Shown one piece after another: positions 53,878 to 62,302 of a stretch of 64,000 nt of DNA; position 1 is the first letter of the stretch; the number at the start of each line of letters is the position of its first letter. Below the pieces are notes generated by a model. That model was not told where the DNA came from. It did not search any database and saw only the letters and a program-made list of their open reading frames with translations. The position numbers and the translations under genes were made by a program. This stretch comes from Celeribacter marinus. Lineage in GTDB: Bacteria; Pseudomonadota; Alphaproteobacteria; Rhodobacterales; Rhodobacteraceae. The DNA is taken from contig NZ_CP012023.1 of NCBI RefSeq assembly GCF_001308265.1, forward strand, positions 1,130,932-1,194,931, read 5' to 3'.

Positions 53878-54757
53878 AGGTCCAATCCTTTGCGTGATCT
53901 TTGAGCATGGTTAAAAAGGCCTGAACCTTTGGCGTGCGGTGCAAATCGACATGGGTCACAAGCCAATTTGCGCTTTCCCATTCCGGACGAGCGCCCATCA
54001 GCTCGATCACATCGGCATGCCCTGCGGCAAGATGCGTAGGCAAAAAGCCCGCTCCAATACCAGACAATACCGCGTGCGTCATTGCCTCAACCTCTGAGGC
54101 ACGAAAAGTAATGCTATCAGGACCGACACGCTCATGCAGCCACGTCATAAATGGCGCCCGATTTGTAGGATCGTCGTGGCCGACAAATCGCAACTCATTG
54201 AGCATTTCATCTGGCTCGGGATGCCCAAAGCGCTCAAGGTAGCTTTTGTGCGCGTAAAGCGCGTGCGACTGACTGTAAAAGGGCTGCGCGACATTATCAG
54301 GCTCTTGTGGTGGTTTGCCCGCACGAATAGCAACATGCGCCTCGCCGTATTCAAGGCGGAACACCCGCTCTCCGGTGAGATACCGTACAATAACATCGGG
54401 ATACGTGCGTTGGAATTCCGCCAAAACAGGCGCCACGACCGACGCCATTCCCGGCAGCGACGTGACAACCAATTCGCCTGACACATCTTCCCCACGCCCC
54501 TTTATGCGGCTCACCAGCTGGGAAAACTGGTCGTCTGTGGTTTGCGCTACGCTCAACAGATCGGAGCCTGCTTCGGTTGGGGTGTAGCCGCGGGCGTGGC
54601 GTTGAAACAGCTTGACACCCAACTGCCCTTCGAGCGCATCAATATGTCGGATCACGGTAGCATGATGCACGCCCAAGACCTGTGCCGCGCCTGAAACAGT
54701 ACCAAGCTTGGCCACCTGAAACGCCGTACGAATTTCATCCCAATTTTCAGACATCAT
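53867..54757 (-). CDS. LysR-family regulator
   Basis: A 296-residue regulator. The N-terminal helix-turn-helix is AFQVAKLGTVSGAAQVLGVHHATVIRHIDALEGQLGVKLFQRHARGYTPT, followed by a periplasmic-binding-like effector domain (GELVVTSLPGMASVVAPVLAEFQRTYPDVIV). Co-translated with the DMT transporter by an 11-nt overlap, in the same orientation, which is less usual than the divergent LysR layout. The effector is unknown. Confidence 0.9.
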   Translation of the reverse strand: MMSENWDEIRTAFQVAKLGTVSGAAQVLGVHHATVIRHIDALEGQLGVKLFQRHARGYTPTEAGSDLLSVAQTTDDQFSQLVSRIKGRGEDVSGELVVTSLPGMASVVAPVLAEFQRTYPDVIVRYLTGERVFRLEYGEAHVAIRAGKPPQEPDNVAQPFYSQSHALYAHKSYLERFGHPEPDEMLNELRFVGHDDPTNRAPFMTWLHERVGPDSITFRASEVEAMTHAVLSGIGAGFLPTHLAAGHADVIELMGARPEWESANWLVTHVDLHRTPKVQAFLTMLKDHAKDWTCAA

Positions 54758-54874
54758 GGCGCGTCACCTGTGCGAAGTTGCTGCATTGAGGTGCAAAATC
54801 GCCCTCGCTCTGCAAAAATGCAAGGAGAAACACGCATGCGGTCTAAATACCTCAATCAAACTCAGTCGCGATTG

Positions 54875-55585
54875 CTACGCTGGATCAAACGCCCGCAGCC
54901 ATGCCGCATCAATATCGTCCAACACATCTTGAGAAAAACGCGCCAGTTCTGTCCAATACATGCCAGAGGGAACATAATAACCCGCATCCTCTTCCATCTT
55001 CCGCGCCACTTTCACGCGCTCGATAGCAAACATAACAGGATCAACGGGAGCCGATATGGCCCTCACGTCAGCACGGGGATAGGGTAATACACTTTCTGAT
55101 CCGCTTAAATTAAGCATCTCGCAGGCTTGGTGCGCCGCAAAATACTGTAGACGGCGCGCCTTAGCGGGCAACGATTTGAGCGTTGGGTCATCACGCAACG
55201 GATCGGCCGTTCCTGTCCCGTAAAAATGCGTTTGCTCCGCTTTGGGGTACACCATATCGCATCCGTAAAAGCACATCTGAGATGGGCGTAGCGCGTGCAG
55301 CGCCCAATAAGCCGCCGTGAACGCCATCGTCCCGCCCGCATAGACGAACCCGCCATAGGCATTTTGTGCCGGAACATAATCCGCACTGGTAATCACGTGT
55401 TGATCTGGCTGCACGTCTTGCGGCCGCCGCTCGGGTGGAAAATCATCCGGATGAATGTGGTGCGTCCAGTTCGGTAAAGCGCGCCACGCATTATTAATAG
55501 CGACCACGGCATCAAAGCACGATAAGTCCCAATTTGCCGCCTGCGGTGCATCGGGGCCACTCCCAAGTATCAAGACACGGTTCAT
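54875..55585 (-). CDS. Protein of unknown function, Rossmann-like
   Basis: A 236-residue protein. It begins RVLILGSGPDAPQAANWDLS with a nucleotide-type glycine loop; then FDAVVAINNAWRAL, TSADYVPAQNAYGGFVYAGGTMAFTAAYWALHAL and MCFYGCDMVYPKAEQTHFYGTG. The last strand and loop resemble MptE/DUF115- or GT42-type glycosyltransferase sites, but this is a weak resemblance. No signal peptide. It is in the same orientation as LysR and lies 118 nt upstream of it in transcription order. A nucleotide-sugar-linked role is a guess. Confidence 0.6.
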   Translation of the reverse strand: MNRVLILGSGPDAPQAANWDLSCFDAVVAINNAWRALPNWTHHIHPDDFPPERRPQDVQPDQHVITSADYVPAQNAYGGFVYAGGTMAFTAAYWALHALRPSQMCFYGCDMVYPKAEQTHFYGTGTADPLRDDPTLKSLPAKARRLQYFAAHQACEMLNLSGSESVLPYPRADVRAISAPVDPVMFAIERVKVARKMEEDAGYYVPSGMYWTELARFSQDVLDDIDAAWLRAFDPA

Positions 55586-55898
55586 TGATCATTTTTCCTG
55601 TTCACACTTTATTAAGTGAGTAGTACGCGGCAGGCGCATGTTTGGGTCAAAATAGCCTGTCACCGCCAACAGGTATGTGTAACGAACGTTAGCGCCACTT
55701 GACTCACCCGCCCCCCGCGCGTAAACGCAGCCCAACATCTTCCGGAAGCGCAAATTCTTCCGGTCCTCAGGCCCACGCGCCAGGATCGCCCCCCGTCAGC
55801 GAGTTTCGCCCACGGGGGCCAAAATCCATTTGGCGTTTGAATTTCACCGCTTCGTCCCCAGATGAGGCACATCGTCAACAGGTAGGGAGACCGCCATA
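55586..55898. other. 313-nt non-coding region before ffh
   Basis: No credible gene. It holds two perfect hairpins on the plus strand: CCGGAAG (55742-55748) with CTTCCGG (55757-55763), and CCCCCGT (55790-55796) with ACGGGGG (55812-55818). I see no SRP-RNA consensus loop (GGTCAGGTCC...GGAAGCAGC) on either strand, so this is not ffs. It may be the structured ffh leader. Confidence 0.5.
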
Positions 55899-57416
55899 AT
55901 GTTTGAAAATCTGTCAGATCGCCTCTCAGGCGTCTTCGACAAGCTCACCAAACAAGGGGCGCTGTCCGAAGATGATGTGAAAACGGCTCTGCGCGAAGTA
56001 CGCGTAGCTCTTCTTGAGGCTGACGTGTCGCTGCCCGTTGCACGTGATTTCGTCAAAGCAGTTGAAGCCAAGGCCACCGGTCAATCCGTCACCAAGTCTG
56101 TGACACCCGGTCAACAGGTCGTCAAAATCGTCCACGACGAGTTGGTGCATTTCCTCGCCGGTGACGAGGCCGACATTGGCGCGCTGAAAGTCGACAATCC
56201 CCCTGCACCGATTCTTATGGTCGGTCTGCAAGGTGGCGGTAAAACTACCACGACCGCCAAATTGGCAAAGCGTCTCAAAGAGAAGCAAGGCAAGCGCGTT
56301 TTGATGGCCTCGCTCGACGTCTACCGTCCTGCAGCGATGGAACAATTGCGCGTGTTGGGCGAGCAAATCGGCGTTGATACTCTACCGATCGTGGCGGGTG
56401 AAAGCCCCGCACAGATCACCAAACGCGCCAAGCAGATGGCGACCATGGGCGGCTATGACGTCTACATGCTCGACACCGCGGGTCGCTTGTCGATCGACGA
56501 CACCCTCATGGCCGAGGTCGAAGCGGTGCGCGACATCGCCACCCCGCGCGAAACCATTTTGGTTGTCGACGGTCTGACGGGTCAGGATGCCGTACATACG
56601 GCTGAGAATTTCGACGGGCGCATCGGGATCACGGGCGTGATCCTAACCCGCATGGACGGCGATGGTCGCGGTGGTGCTGCTTTGTCCATGCGTGCCGTTA
56701 CGGGCAAGCCGATTAAGTTTGTCGGCCTTGGCGAAAAGATGGACGCGCTTGAGGAATTCCATCCCGAGCGGATCGCGGGCCGTATCCTTGGCATGGGCGA
56801 CATCGTGTCCCTCGTCGAGAAAGCCCAAGAGACCATTGAGGCCGAACACGCCGAACGCATGATGAAGCGCTTTCAAAAGGGTCGGTTCAATATGAACGAC
56901 CTTAAGATGCAGCTTGAGCAAATGCAAAAAATGGGCGGCATGGAAAGCATCATGGGTATGATGCCCGGCATGAAAAAAGCCGCATCACAGATCAAGGAAA
57001 GTGGGTTTGACGAAAGCGTTTTCAAGCGCCAGATCGCTCTGATCCAATCCATGACCAAACTCGAACGCGCCAACCCACAGCTGTTGCAGGCCAGCCGTAA
57101 AAAGCGCATCGCCAAGGGCGCAGGCCTCGAAGTGCCCGAACTCAACCAGCTTCTCAAAATGCAGCGCCAGATGGCCGACATGATGAAGAAGATGGGCAAA
57201 ATGGGCAAAGGCGGAATGCTCAAACAAGCCGTCAAAGGCATGTTTGGCAAAGGCGGGCCGCAAAGCCTCGAAGATATGGACCCCGCGAAAATGGCAGAGG
57301 CCACCCGTGCCATTCAATCCGGCCTCCCAGGCAATATGCCCGCTATGGGCAACCTGCCTGGCCTTGGCGGTAGCGCCCTGCCACCTGGTCTATCCGGCTT
57401 TGGGAAAAAGAAATAA
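55899..57416 (+). CDS. ffh: Signal recognition particle protein Ffh
   Basis: A 505-residue SRP GTPase that delivers membrane proteins co-translationally to FtsY/Sec. The N domain is SDRLSGVFDKLTKQGAL; the G domain has LMVGLQGGGKTTTTAKLAK (G1), YMLDTAGR (G3) and TRMDGDGRGGAALSM (G4/G5). The M domain is Met-rich (MQKMGGMESIMGMMPGMKK). The tail is Gly/Met-rich. It heads an operon with the acetyltransferase, chorismate mutase and rpsP. Confidence 0.97.
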   Translation: MFENLSDRLSGVFDKLTKQGALSEDDVKTALREVRVALLEADVSLPVARDFVKAVEAKATGQSVTKSVTPGQQVVKIVHDELVHFLAGDEADIGALKVDNPPAPILMVGLQGGGKTTTTAKLAKRLKEKQGKRVLMASLDVYRPAAMEQLRVLGEQIGVDTLPIVAGESPAQITKRAKQMATMGGYDVYMLDTAGRLSIDDTLMAEVEAVRDIATPRETILVVDGLTGQDAVHTAENFDGRIGITGVILTRMDGDGRGGAALSMRAVTGKPIKFVGLGEKMDALEEFHPERIAGRILGMGDIVSLVEKAQETIEAEHAERMMKRFQKGRFNMNDLKMQLEQMQKMGGMESIMGMMPGMKKAASQIKESGFDESVFKRQIALIQSMTKLERANPQLLQASRKKRIAKGAGLEVPELNQLLKMQRQMADMMKKMGKMGKGGMLKQAVKGMFGKGGPQSLEDMDPAKMAEATRAIQSGLPGNMPAMGNLPGLGGSALPPGLSGFGKKK

Positions 57417-57417
57417 C

Positions 57418-57960
57418 GTGACCCATGCGCCCACCATAACCACGCAACGTCTGACACTGCGCGCTCACCGCGCCAGCGATTTCGACGCCTATGCTACAGC
57501 GTTTGCCTCGGAGCGTGCGCGGTTTATGGGCGGCCCCATGGAGCGGCGTAAAGCATGGTTCGCCTTTTGTGGCGATATCGCACAATGGTCACTGTTCGGT
57601 CACGGCGCATGGGGCGTTGAGCGCACTGACGATGGTGCGTTTATTGGTCAGGTTGCCATCGGCAAGCCCCCGCATTTTCCTGAGGTCGAATTGGGGTGGA
57701 TGCTGTGTGAGGGCGCAGAAGGTCACGGATACGCCTTTGAGGCGGCCACCGCCGCACGCGATTGGGCCTACGGCGAGATGGGGCGCGAGACACTCGTGTC
57801 ATACATCGATGCGGAAAACACCCGTTCTATCGCCCTCGCCGAACGCCTTGGCGCGGTCATCGATCCGACAGCGGCCACACCCGACGACGAGGGCTGCCTT
57901 GTCTACCGTCACCCCGATCCCGCCGTGTTGCAAGACGGTGGAATGGAGGCCTACGCATGA
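57418..57960 (+). CDS. GNAT-family N-acetyltransferase
   Basis: A 180-residue acetyltransferase of the RimJ/RimL group: TITTQRLTLRAHRASDFDAYATAF, IGQVAIGKPPHFPEVELGWML and EGHGYAFEAATAARDWAYGEMG (acetyl-CoA loop region). The GTG start is 1 nt past the ffh stop, so translation is coupled. Acceptor unknown; ribosomal protein or small amine are options. Confidence 0.88.
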   Translation: MTHAPTITTQRLTLRAHRASDFDAYATAFASERARFMGGPMERRKAWFAFCGDIAQWSLFGHGAWGVERTDDGAFIGQVAIGKPPHFPEVELGWMLCEGAEGHGYAFEAATAARDWAYGEMGRETLVSYIDAENTRSIALAERLGAVIDPTAATPDDEGCLVYRHPDPAVLQDGGMEAYA

Positions 57961-58256
57961 GTGATCCTATCATCCGCGCCCAAGAGATTTTGGCCGAGCA
58001 CCGCGATAGCATCGACCGTCTCGACGCCATCCTTGTGTATACTCTCGGCGAGCGCTTTGCGCAGACTCAAGCGGTCGGCAAGCTCAAAGCAGAATACAAC
58101 CTTCCGCCGTCTGATCCGGCGCGCGAAGCCACTCAAATTGCACGGCTTGAGGATTTGGCCAAACGCGCCAACCTCGATCCGGAATTCGCAACGAAATTCC
58201 TGAAATTCGTTATTCAGGAAGTTATTCAACACCACAAACAACACCAAGATTGCTGA
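57957..58256 (+). CDS. Chorismate mutase (AroQ type)
   Basis: A 99-residue all-helical enzyme converting chorismate to prephenate. IDRLDAILVYTLGERFAQTQAVGKLKAEYNLPPSDPARE is the AroQ active-site run (Arg, Lys, Asp), and FLKFVIQEVIQHHKQHQ closes helix 3. The ATG overlaps the acetyltransferase stop (ATGA). Its product feeds the TyrA encoded at 3913. Confidence 0.92.
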   Translation: MSDPIIRAQEILAEHRDSIDRLDAILVYTLGERFAQTQAVGKLKAEYNLPPSDPAREATQIARLEDLAKRANLDPEFATKFLKFVIQEVIQHHKQHQDC

Positions 58257-58309
58257 ACGTTCTCAAAACGAGAACATCAGCTTAATAGCTACACATAGGA
58301 GACTTTATC

Positions 58310-58699
58310 ATGGCTATGAAAATCCGGCTCGCCCGCGGCGGTTCCAAAAAGCGCCCTTTCTACCGTATCGTTGCTGCTGACGCACGCATGCCACGCGATG
58401 GCCGTTACATCGAGAAACTCGGCACATACAACCCGTTGCTCGCAAAAGACAACGAAGAGCGCGTACAGATGAACGTTGAGCGCGTACAATACTGGTTGGG
58501 CGAAGGCGCACAGCCTACCGACCGTATCTCCCGCATGCTCGAAGCGGCTGGTGTTGTTGCGAAAAAAGAACGCGCCAACCCAACCAAAGGCACACCAGGC
58601 AAAAAAGCTGTTGCGCGTGCTGAAGAAAAAGCTGCGAAAATTGCAGATGCCGCTGAAGCTGCTGCCGCCCCTGCTGAAGAAGCCGCAGCTGAAGAGTAA
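58310..58699 (+). CDS. rpsP: 30S ribosomal protein S16
   Basis: A 129-residue protein. [42 protein letters not shown] is the S16 start. After about residue 85 comes an Ala/Glu/Lys extension ([20 protein letters not shown]) usual in Rhodobacterales and probably disordered. AGGAGAC precedes the ATG. It ends in its own terminator, apart from rimM. Confidence 0.96.
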   Translation: MAMKIRLARGGSKKRPFYRIVAADARMPRDGRYIEKLGTYNPLLAKDNEERVQMNVERVQYWLGEGAQPTDRISRMLEAAGVVAKKERANPTKGTPGKKAVARAEEKAAKIADAAEAAAAPAEEAAAEE

Positions 58700-59002
58700 A
58701 TCTTCTGAGCGTATTTTTCTATGACGACGAACCCCGAACGCGATAGTCTCGTGTTCGGGGTTTTATTTGGCGAGGACATCACGGCTCACCACCTCGCCCG
58801 TGCAGCACATAGATATGACCGCGAAAAGTCCTAAGTACAGCATATCCGAGCGGCGATCATGGCTCTACAGGGCGACCACGGTGCGCGCCACCCTCGCCAA
58901 TTTCATACACGCGACACGCAATTGGGGTATGGCGTTTCACCGTAGTATGTTCGAAGTTAGCACAATAGATTTTGCGACCATCTCAACGGCCATGAGGGCA
59001 CA
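58700..59002. other. 303-nt rpsP-rimM intergenic region
   Basis: Contains the rpsP terminator at 58730-58768. The remainder has an ORF ending in an ATGA overlap with rimM, but its composition is arginine/threonine-rich with no conserved look, and I regard it as non-coding. The rimM promoter must lie here. Confidence 0.5.
58730..58768 (+). terminator. Rho-independent terminator of rpsP
   Basis: AACCCCGAAC (58730-58739) pairs with GTTCGGGGTT (58753-58762), followed by TTTTATTT. Confidence 0.9.
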
Positions 59003-59512
59003 ATGACAGATAGTATGATAATTGTGGGTGCTATTGCAGGCTCCTTTGGCGTCCACGGAGACGTGCGCATTAAATCGTTTTGCGCAGTGCCCGAGGACAT
59101 CGCAACTTACGGCACACTCATGTCCGATGATGGCAAACGCAGCTTTGAAATCGACATCACGCGGTCAATCAAAAACGGCTTTTCGGCGCGCATCGACGGC
59201 GTGATCACAAAGGAAGATGCCGATGCCCTAAAAGGGGTCACGTTGCACGTCAGCCGCGATGCCCTACCGTCCTTGCCTGACGACGAGTTTTACCACGCAG
59301 ACCTTATTGGACTGGAAGTGTGCGATACGGGCGGAACCGTATTGGGGAGAGTTGCGGACGTGCTCAATCACGGGGCGGGCGACTTATTGGAAGTCAACGG
59401 ACCAACCCTAAAAGCTTCGGTTTTACTGCCGTTTACCCGCGCACATGTGCCAACCGTTGACCTCTCTGCGCGGCGCATAATCGCTGATCCGCCAGAAGGA
59501 TTGTTCGAGTGA
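59003..59512 (+). CDS. rimM: 16S rRNA processing/ribosome maturation factor RimM
   Basis: A 169-residue factor binding S19 during 30S head maturation. [21 protein letters not shown] is the N-terminal domain start, and [39 protein letters not shown] the PRC-barrel start. The stop overlaps the next gene by GTGA. Confidence 0.95.
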   Translation: MTDSMIIVGAIAGSFGVHGDVRIKSFCAVPEDIATYGTLMSDDGKRSFEIDITRSIKNGFSARIDGVITKEDADALKGVTLHVSRDALPSLPDDEFYHADLIGLEVCDTGGTVLGRVADVLNHGAGDLLEVNGPTLKASVLLPFTRAHVPTVDLSARRIIADPPEGLFE

Positions 59513-60333
59513 AACGCCGTGTTGTGATCCATGCCGGCTTTCACAAAACAGGGACGACCACACTTCAACACACATTGGCTCAAAACGCCGATCTAATCGC
59601 GCCACATATCGAGATGCGCCTCCCCAAAGATCCGCTTCTTGATCTTCTTGCGCTCTCGTCAAAAAATTTCTCCCAGATGCGCAATCGCCCGACACGACAA
59701 GCGTTGCGCAATGAGGCCGAGGCCTTTTTCGAAACCTTTGACGCGCATGATCCCCGTCCACTTTTGATCTCGCATGAAAACCTGTGCGGCCACTATCCGG
59801 GATATAAAAACATCCGTAACTTCTCTGCGGCGGGCCCCGCGATGAAACTGATCTCAGAAGGGTTTGAGGCCGCGTGGGGATCGTTGGACACGCTATCTTT
59901 CTACTTCTCAACCCGTCGAAACGGATGGCTCGCGTCTTGTCATTGGCAGCGGCTAAAGCAAAAGCGGTATAAGCTATCGCTCGACGAATTCGAAGCGCGG
60001 TATCGCGGAGCGGATGACTTTGGCACGGTGCTCGCGGACATGCGCGCGCGGTTGGGCGTTGTTACGGTGAGCTCATGCGCGCTTGAGGACATGGATCACC
60101 CTATCTCGCCCGTTTTAACCCTGTTCGGACTATCGCACCTGCAATCGGCTCTGACCATCCCGCCCAACACCAATGCATCAGCATCGTTAGATGCCCGCGC
60201 GGCGTTGGTTGATGCGCATAAAAACGATCTGCGTGGGCCTGACTATTGGGCACTGAGACGGTCCATCTTTGGTGAGGACAACACGGAAATGGGCACGGCC
60301 CCCAGCGATGCATTTGCGTCCTCGTCGCGATAG
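59509..60333 (+). CDS. Sulfotransferase-like protein inside the rimM-trmD operon
   Basis: A 274-residue protein. [20 protein letters not shown] is a complete PAPS-type P-loop, and [21 protein letters not shown] a plausible second PAPS-contact segment. The GTG start overlaps rimM's stop by 4 nt (GTGA), and trmD begins 14 nt after its end, so it is expressed with translation genes. Relatives in Rhodobacterales belong to surface-glycan modification; why one sits here is unclear. No signal or membrane segment. Confidence 0.72.
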   Translation: MKRRVVIHAGFHKTGTTTLQHTLAQNADLIAPHIEMRLPKDPLLDLLALSSKNFSQMRNRPTRQALRNEAEAFFETFDAHDPRPLLISHENLCGHYPGYKNIRNFSAAGPAMKLISEGFEAAWGSLDTLSFYFSTRRNGWLASCHWQRLKQKRYKLSLDEFEARYRGADDFGTVLADMRARLGVVTVSSCALEDMDHPISPVLTLFGLSHLQSALTIPPNTNASASLDARAALVDAHKNDLRGPDYWALRRSIFGEDNTEMGTAPSDAFASSSR

Positions 60334-60347
60334 GCTATAGCAACGCA

Positions 60348-61172
60348 ATGACAGATCAACCGGCACCCGCACCCGATACCCCGAAATCTCACGGCCGCCT
60401 CGCCGTGCGGCCAACGTTGCGCCCACGCGAGTTGATGACCAACACACCCGACCTTGCGGGGGCGTGGACAGCTAAAATCATTACCCTGTTCCCCGAAGCT
60501 TTTCCCGGCGTTCTTGGTGAGAGCCTCACGGGTAAAGCACTCCAAGAGGGCAAATGGCGGTTAGAGAAGATCCATCTGCGCGAATTTGGAATTGGCAAGC
60601 ACCGCAACGTCGATGACACCCCAGCAGGGGGCGGCGCGGGCATGGTATTGCGACCAGACGTGATGGGTAATGCGATTGATTTCGCGATGGACGGCACCCC
60701 ACCAAACCGCGACGACTGGCCTTTGGTCTATCTCTCCCCGCGCGGTAAGCGGTTTGATCAAGCAACAGCGCGGCGATGGTCAAACGCTCAAGGTGTGACC
60801 ATGATTTGCGGGCGGTTTGAGGGCTTGGACGACCGCGTGCTTTACCACTATGGGATTGAGGAAGTATCCCTTGGTGATTTTGTCCTTACCGGCGGCGAAA
60901 TCGCAGCCCAAGCGATGATCGACGCCACGGTACGCCTGTTGCCGGACGTTCTTGGAAACGCGCAGAGCATTGAGGAAGAAAGCCACTCGCATGGTTTATT
61001 GGAGCACCCCCAATTCACCAAACCGGCCGAATGGCGCGGGCTACCAATCCCTGAGGTCCTCATGTCCGGTCACCACGGCAAGATCGCGGAGTGGCGTCAA
61101 AAGATGGCTGAAAAAATCACCCGCGAGCGCCGCCCCGATATGCTCAAACCGTCATCAGACGATCAGCGCTAA
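60348..61172 (+). CDS. trmD: tRNA (guanine-N1-)-methyltransferase
   Basis: A 274-residue SPOUT enzyme making m1G37. The core starts at GAWTAKIITLFPEAFPGVLG, with the knot residues IHLREFGIGKHRNVDDTPAGGGAGMVLR and CGRFEGLDDRVLYHYGIEEVSLGDFVLTGGE. A ~38-residue Pro-rich extension precedes it; this extension is usual in Rhodobacterales TrmD, so the ATG at 60348 is kept. Confidence 0.95.
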   Translation: MTDQPAPAPDTPKSHGRLAVRPTLRPRELMTNTPDLAGAWTAKIITLFPEAFPGVLGESLTGKALQEGKWRLEKIHLREFGIGKHRNVDDTPAGGGAGMVLRPDVMGNAIDFAMDGTPPNRDDWPLVYLSPRGKRFDQATARRWSNAQGVTMICGRFEGLDDRVLYHYGIEEVSLGDFVLTGGEIAAQAMIDATVRLLPDVLGNAQSIEEESHSHGLLEHPQFTKPAEWRGLPIPEVLMSGHHGKIAEWRQKMAEKITRERRPDMLKPSSDDQR

Positions 61173-61447
61173 ACACCGCAAGCGGGACAATTACACGCGC
61201 AAACGTCTTGCCACGTTGAGTCAATCCACCTATACACCGCTCGTCTGGCATCAGAATCGGTGTGCGGACTGTTTTGGTGTTTGCTCGGGCGCTTTCTTCG
61301 GCTCCGCTATGAGTTTCGACAAGACATGAACAATTAAAGTCGACCGAATTCTCCGGCGGGCACATGATGACCCGAAAGAAGACACGGAGCTCTGGGACGC
61401 GTGAAACATTCGTGGATATAAACCGCGAAAATATTTTGGAGAAAGCG
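61173..61447 (+). promoter_or_regulatory. 275-nt leader region between trmD and rplS
   Basis: No gene. Near the 3' half it has CTCCG and CGGAG framing CGGG-N10-CCCG (about 61350-61392), i.e. a possible nested hairpin, and a spaced-out GGAGAAAG site before rplS. It could be the rplS promoter and leader; no protein-binding consensus is recognised. Confidence 0.35.
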
Positions 61448-61828
61448 ATGAACCTTATCGCACAACTGGAAGCTGAGCAAATTGCTGCGCTCGGCAAATC
61501 CATTCCCGATTTCAAAGCAGGCGACACCATTCGCGTCGGCTTTAAAGTGACCGAGGGCACCCGCTCCCGCGTCCAGATGTACGAAGGCGTGTGCATTTCC
61601 CGTAAAAACGGCGCTGGCATTTCCGGCTCCTTTACGGTTCGCAAAATTTCCTTTGGTGAAGGTGTGGAACGTATGTTCCCATTGCACTCCACCAACATCG
61701 ACAGCATCGAAGTTGTGCGTCGTGGCCGCGTTCGTCGCGCCAAGCTTTACTACTTGCGTGAGCGTCGTGGTAAATCCGCACGTATTGCAGAAGTCACCAA
61801 CTACAAACCGCTTACCGCCAAAGCCTAA
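61448..61828 (+). CDS. rplS: 50S ribosomal protein L19
   Basis: A 126-residue protein at the 30S-50S interface: [97 protein letters not shown]. The ATG with GGAGAAAG upstream is chosen; longer readings lie in the leader. Confidence 0.97.
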   Translation: MNLIAQLEAEQIAALGKSIPDFKAGDTIRVGFKVTEGTRSRVQMYEGVCISRKNGAGISGSFTVRKISFGEGVERMFPLHSTNIDSIEVVRRGRVRRAKLYYLRERRGKSARIAEVTNYKPLTAKA

Positions 61829-61839
61829 GGAGACCTTCG

Positions 61840-62061
61840 ATGAAATCCGATACACACCCCGAATACCACGTCATCGGCGTCAAAATGACCGATGGCACAG
61901 TTGTCCAGATGAAATCCACTTGGGGTTCCGAAGGCGATCAGTTGTCCCTCGACATTGATCCGTCTGTGCACCCAGCATGGAATGGCGGCTCAACCCGCCT
62001 CATGGACCAAGGCGGCCGCGTCTCCAAGTTCAAGAGCAAATACTCTGGCCTCGGCTTCTAA
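61840..62061 (+). CDS. rpmE: 50S ribosomal protein L31
   Basis: A 73-residue L31 protein. It begins [19 protein letters not shown] and contains VDPS-type [31 protein letters not shown]. The zinc-binding Cys pairs are absent, so it is the Cys-minus form. AAGGAG precedes the ATG, 11 nt after rplS. Confidence 0.95.
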   Translation: MKSDTHPEYHVIGVKMTDGTVVQMKSTWGSEGDQLSLDIDPSVHPAWNGGSTRLMDQGGRVSKFKSKYSGLGF

Positions 62062-62240
62062 GCCAAGCCTGCATACTGTTTACGAAAGGTCCGCAGATCA
62101 TTCTGCGGGCCTTTTTTCATGCCGAAACACACCATTTCGGCGTGATCCCAATTGTGTTGACCACACCAACCTTCGACGTGTTCTGATACCCAGTTTTCGC
62201 GAAACGCACTTGCGCATGGGGTCATATCAACGGCATACAT
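62058..62240 (-). CDS. Possible small protein antisense to the rpmE terminator
   Basis: A ~60-residue reading from an ATG at 62240: [18 protein letters not shown], then [21 protein letters not shown]. The Cys/Trp/His content and balanced composition look protein-like rather than random, but it runs through the rpmE terminator and overlaps the end of rpmE by 4 nt. I recognise no family. Doubtful. Confidence 0.3.
   Translation of the reverse strand: MYAVDMTPCASAFRENWVSEHVEGWCGQHNWDHAEMVCFGMKKGPQNDLRTFRKQYAGLA
62088..62117 (+). terminator. Rho-independent terminator of rplS-rpmE
   Basis: GGTCCGCAGA (62088-62097) pairs with TCTGCGGGCC (62102-62111) around a TCAT loop, followed by TTTTTT. Confidence 0.9.
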
Positions 62241-62302
62241 GACGGGATAATTTAGAGGCGTGAGCGGCAATTATTACCGCGCGGCAAAGACGGGATATAC
62301 AG

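Noticed and set aside
54836-55087. Plus-strand ATG with an AAGGAG ribosome-like site downstream of LysR's start
   Set aside because: The resulting peptide runs antisense through the Rossmann-like gene and has Arg/His-rich shadow composition; the AAGGAG is likely chance.
55700-55830. SRP (4.5S) RNA gene near ffh
   Set aside because: Neither strand has the conserved GGTCAGGTCC/GGAAGCAGC loop; only short GC hairpins are present.
55699-55899. 66-codon frame whose TAA overlaps the ffh ATG
   Set aside because: Pro/Ser/Arg low-complexity, no convincing start, and the segment is better explained as structured non-coding leader.
58767-59006. 79-codon frame overlapping rimM by ATGA
   Set aside because: TTG start inside the rpsP terminator tail, atypical composition, no recognisable conserved block.
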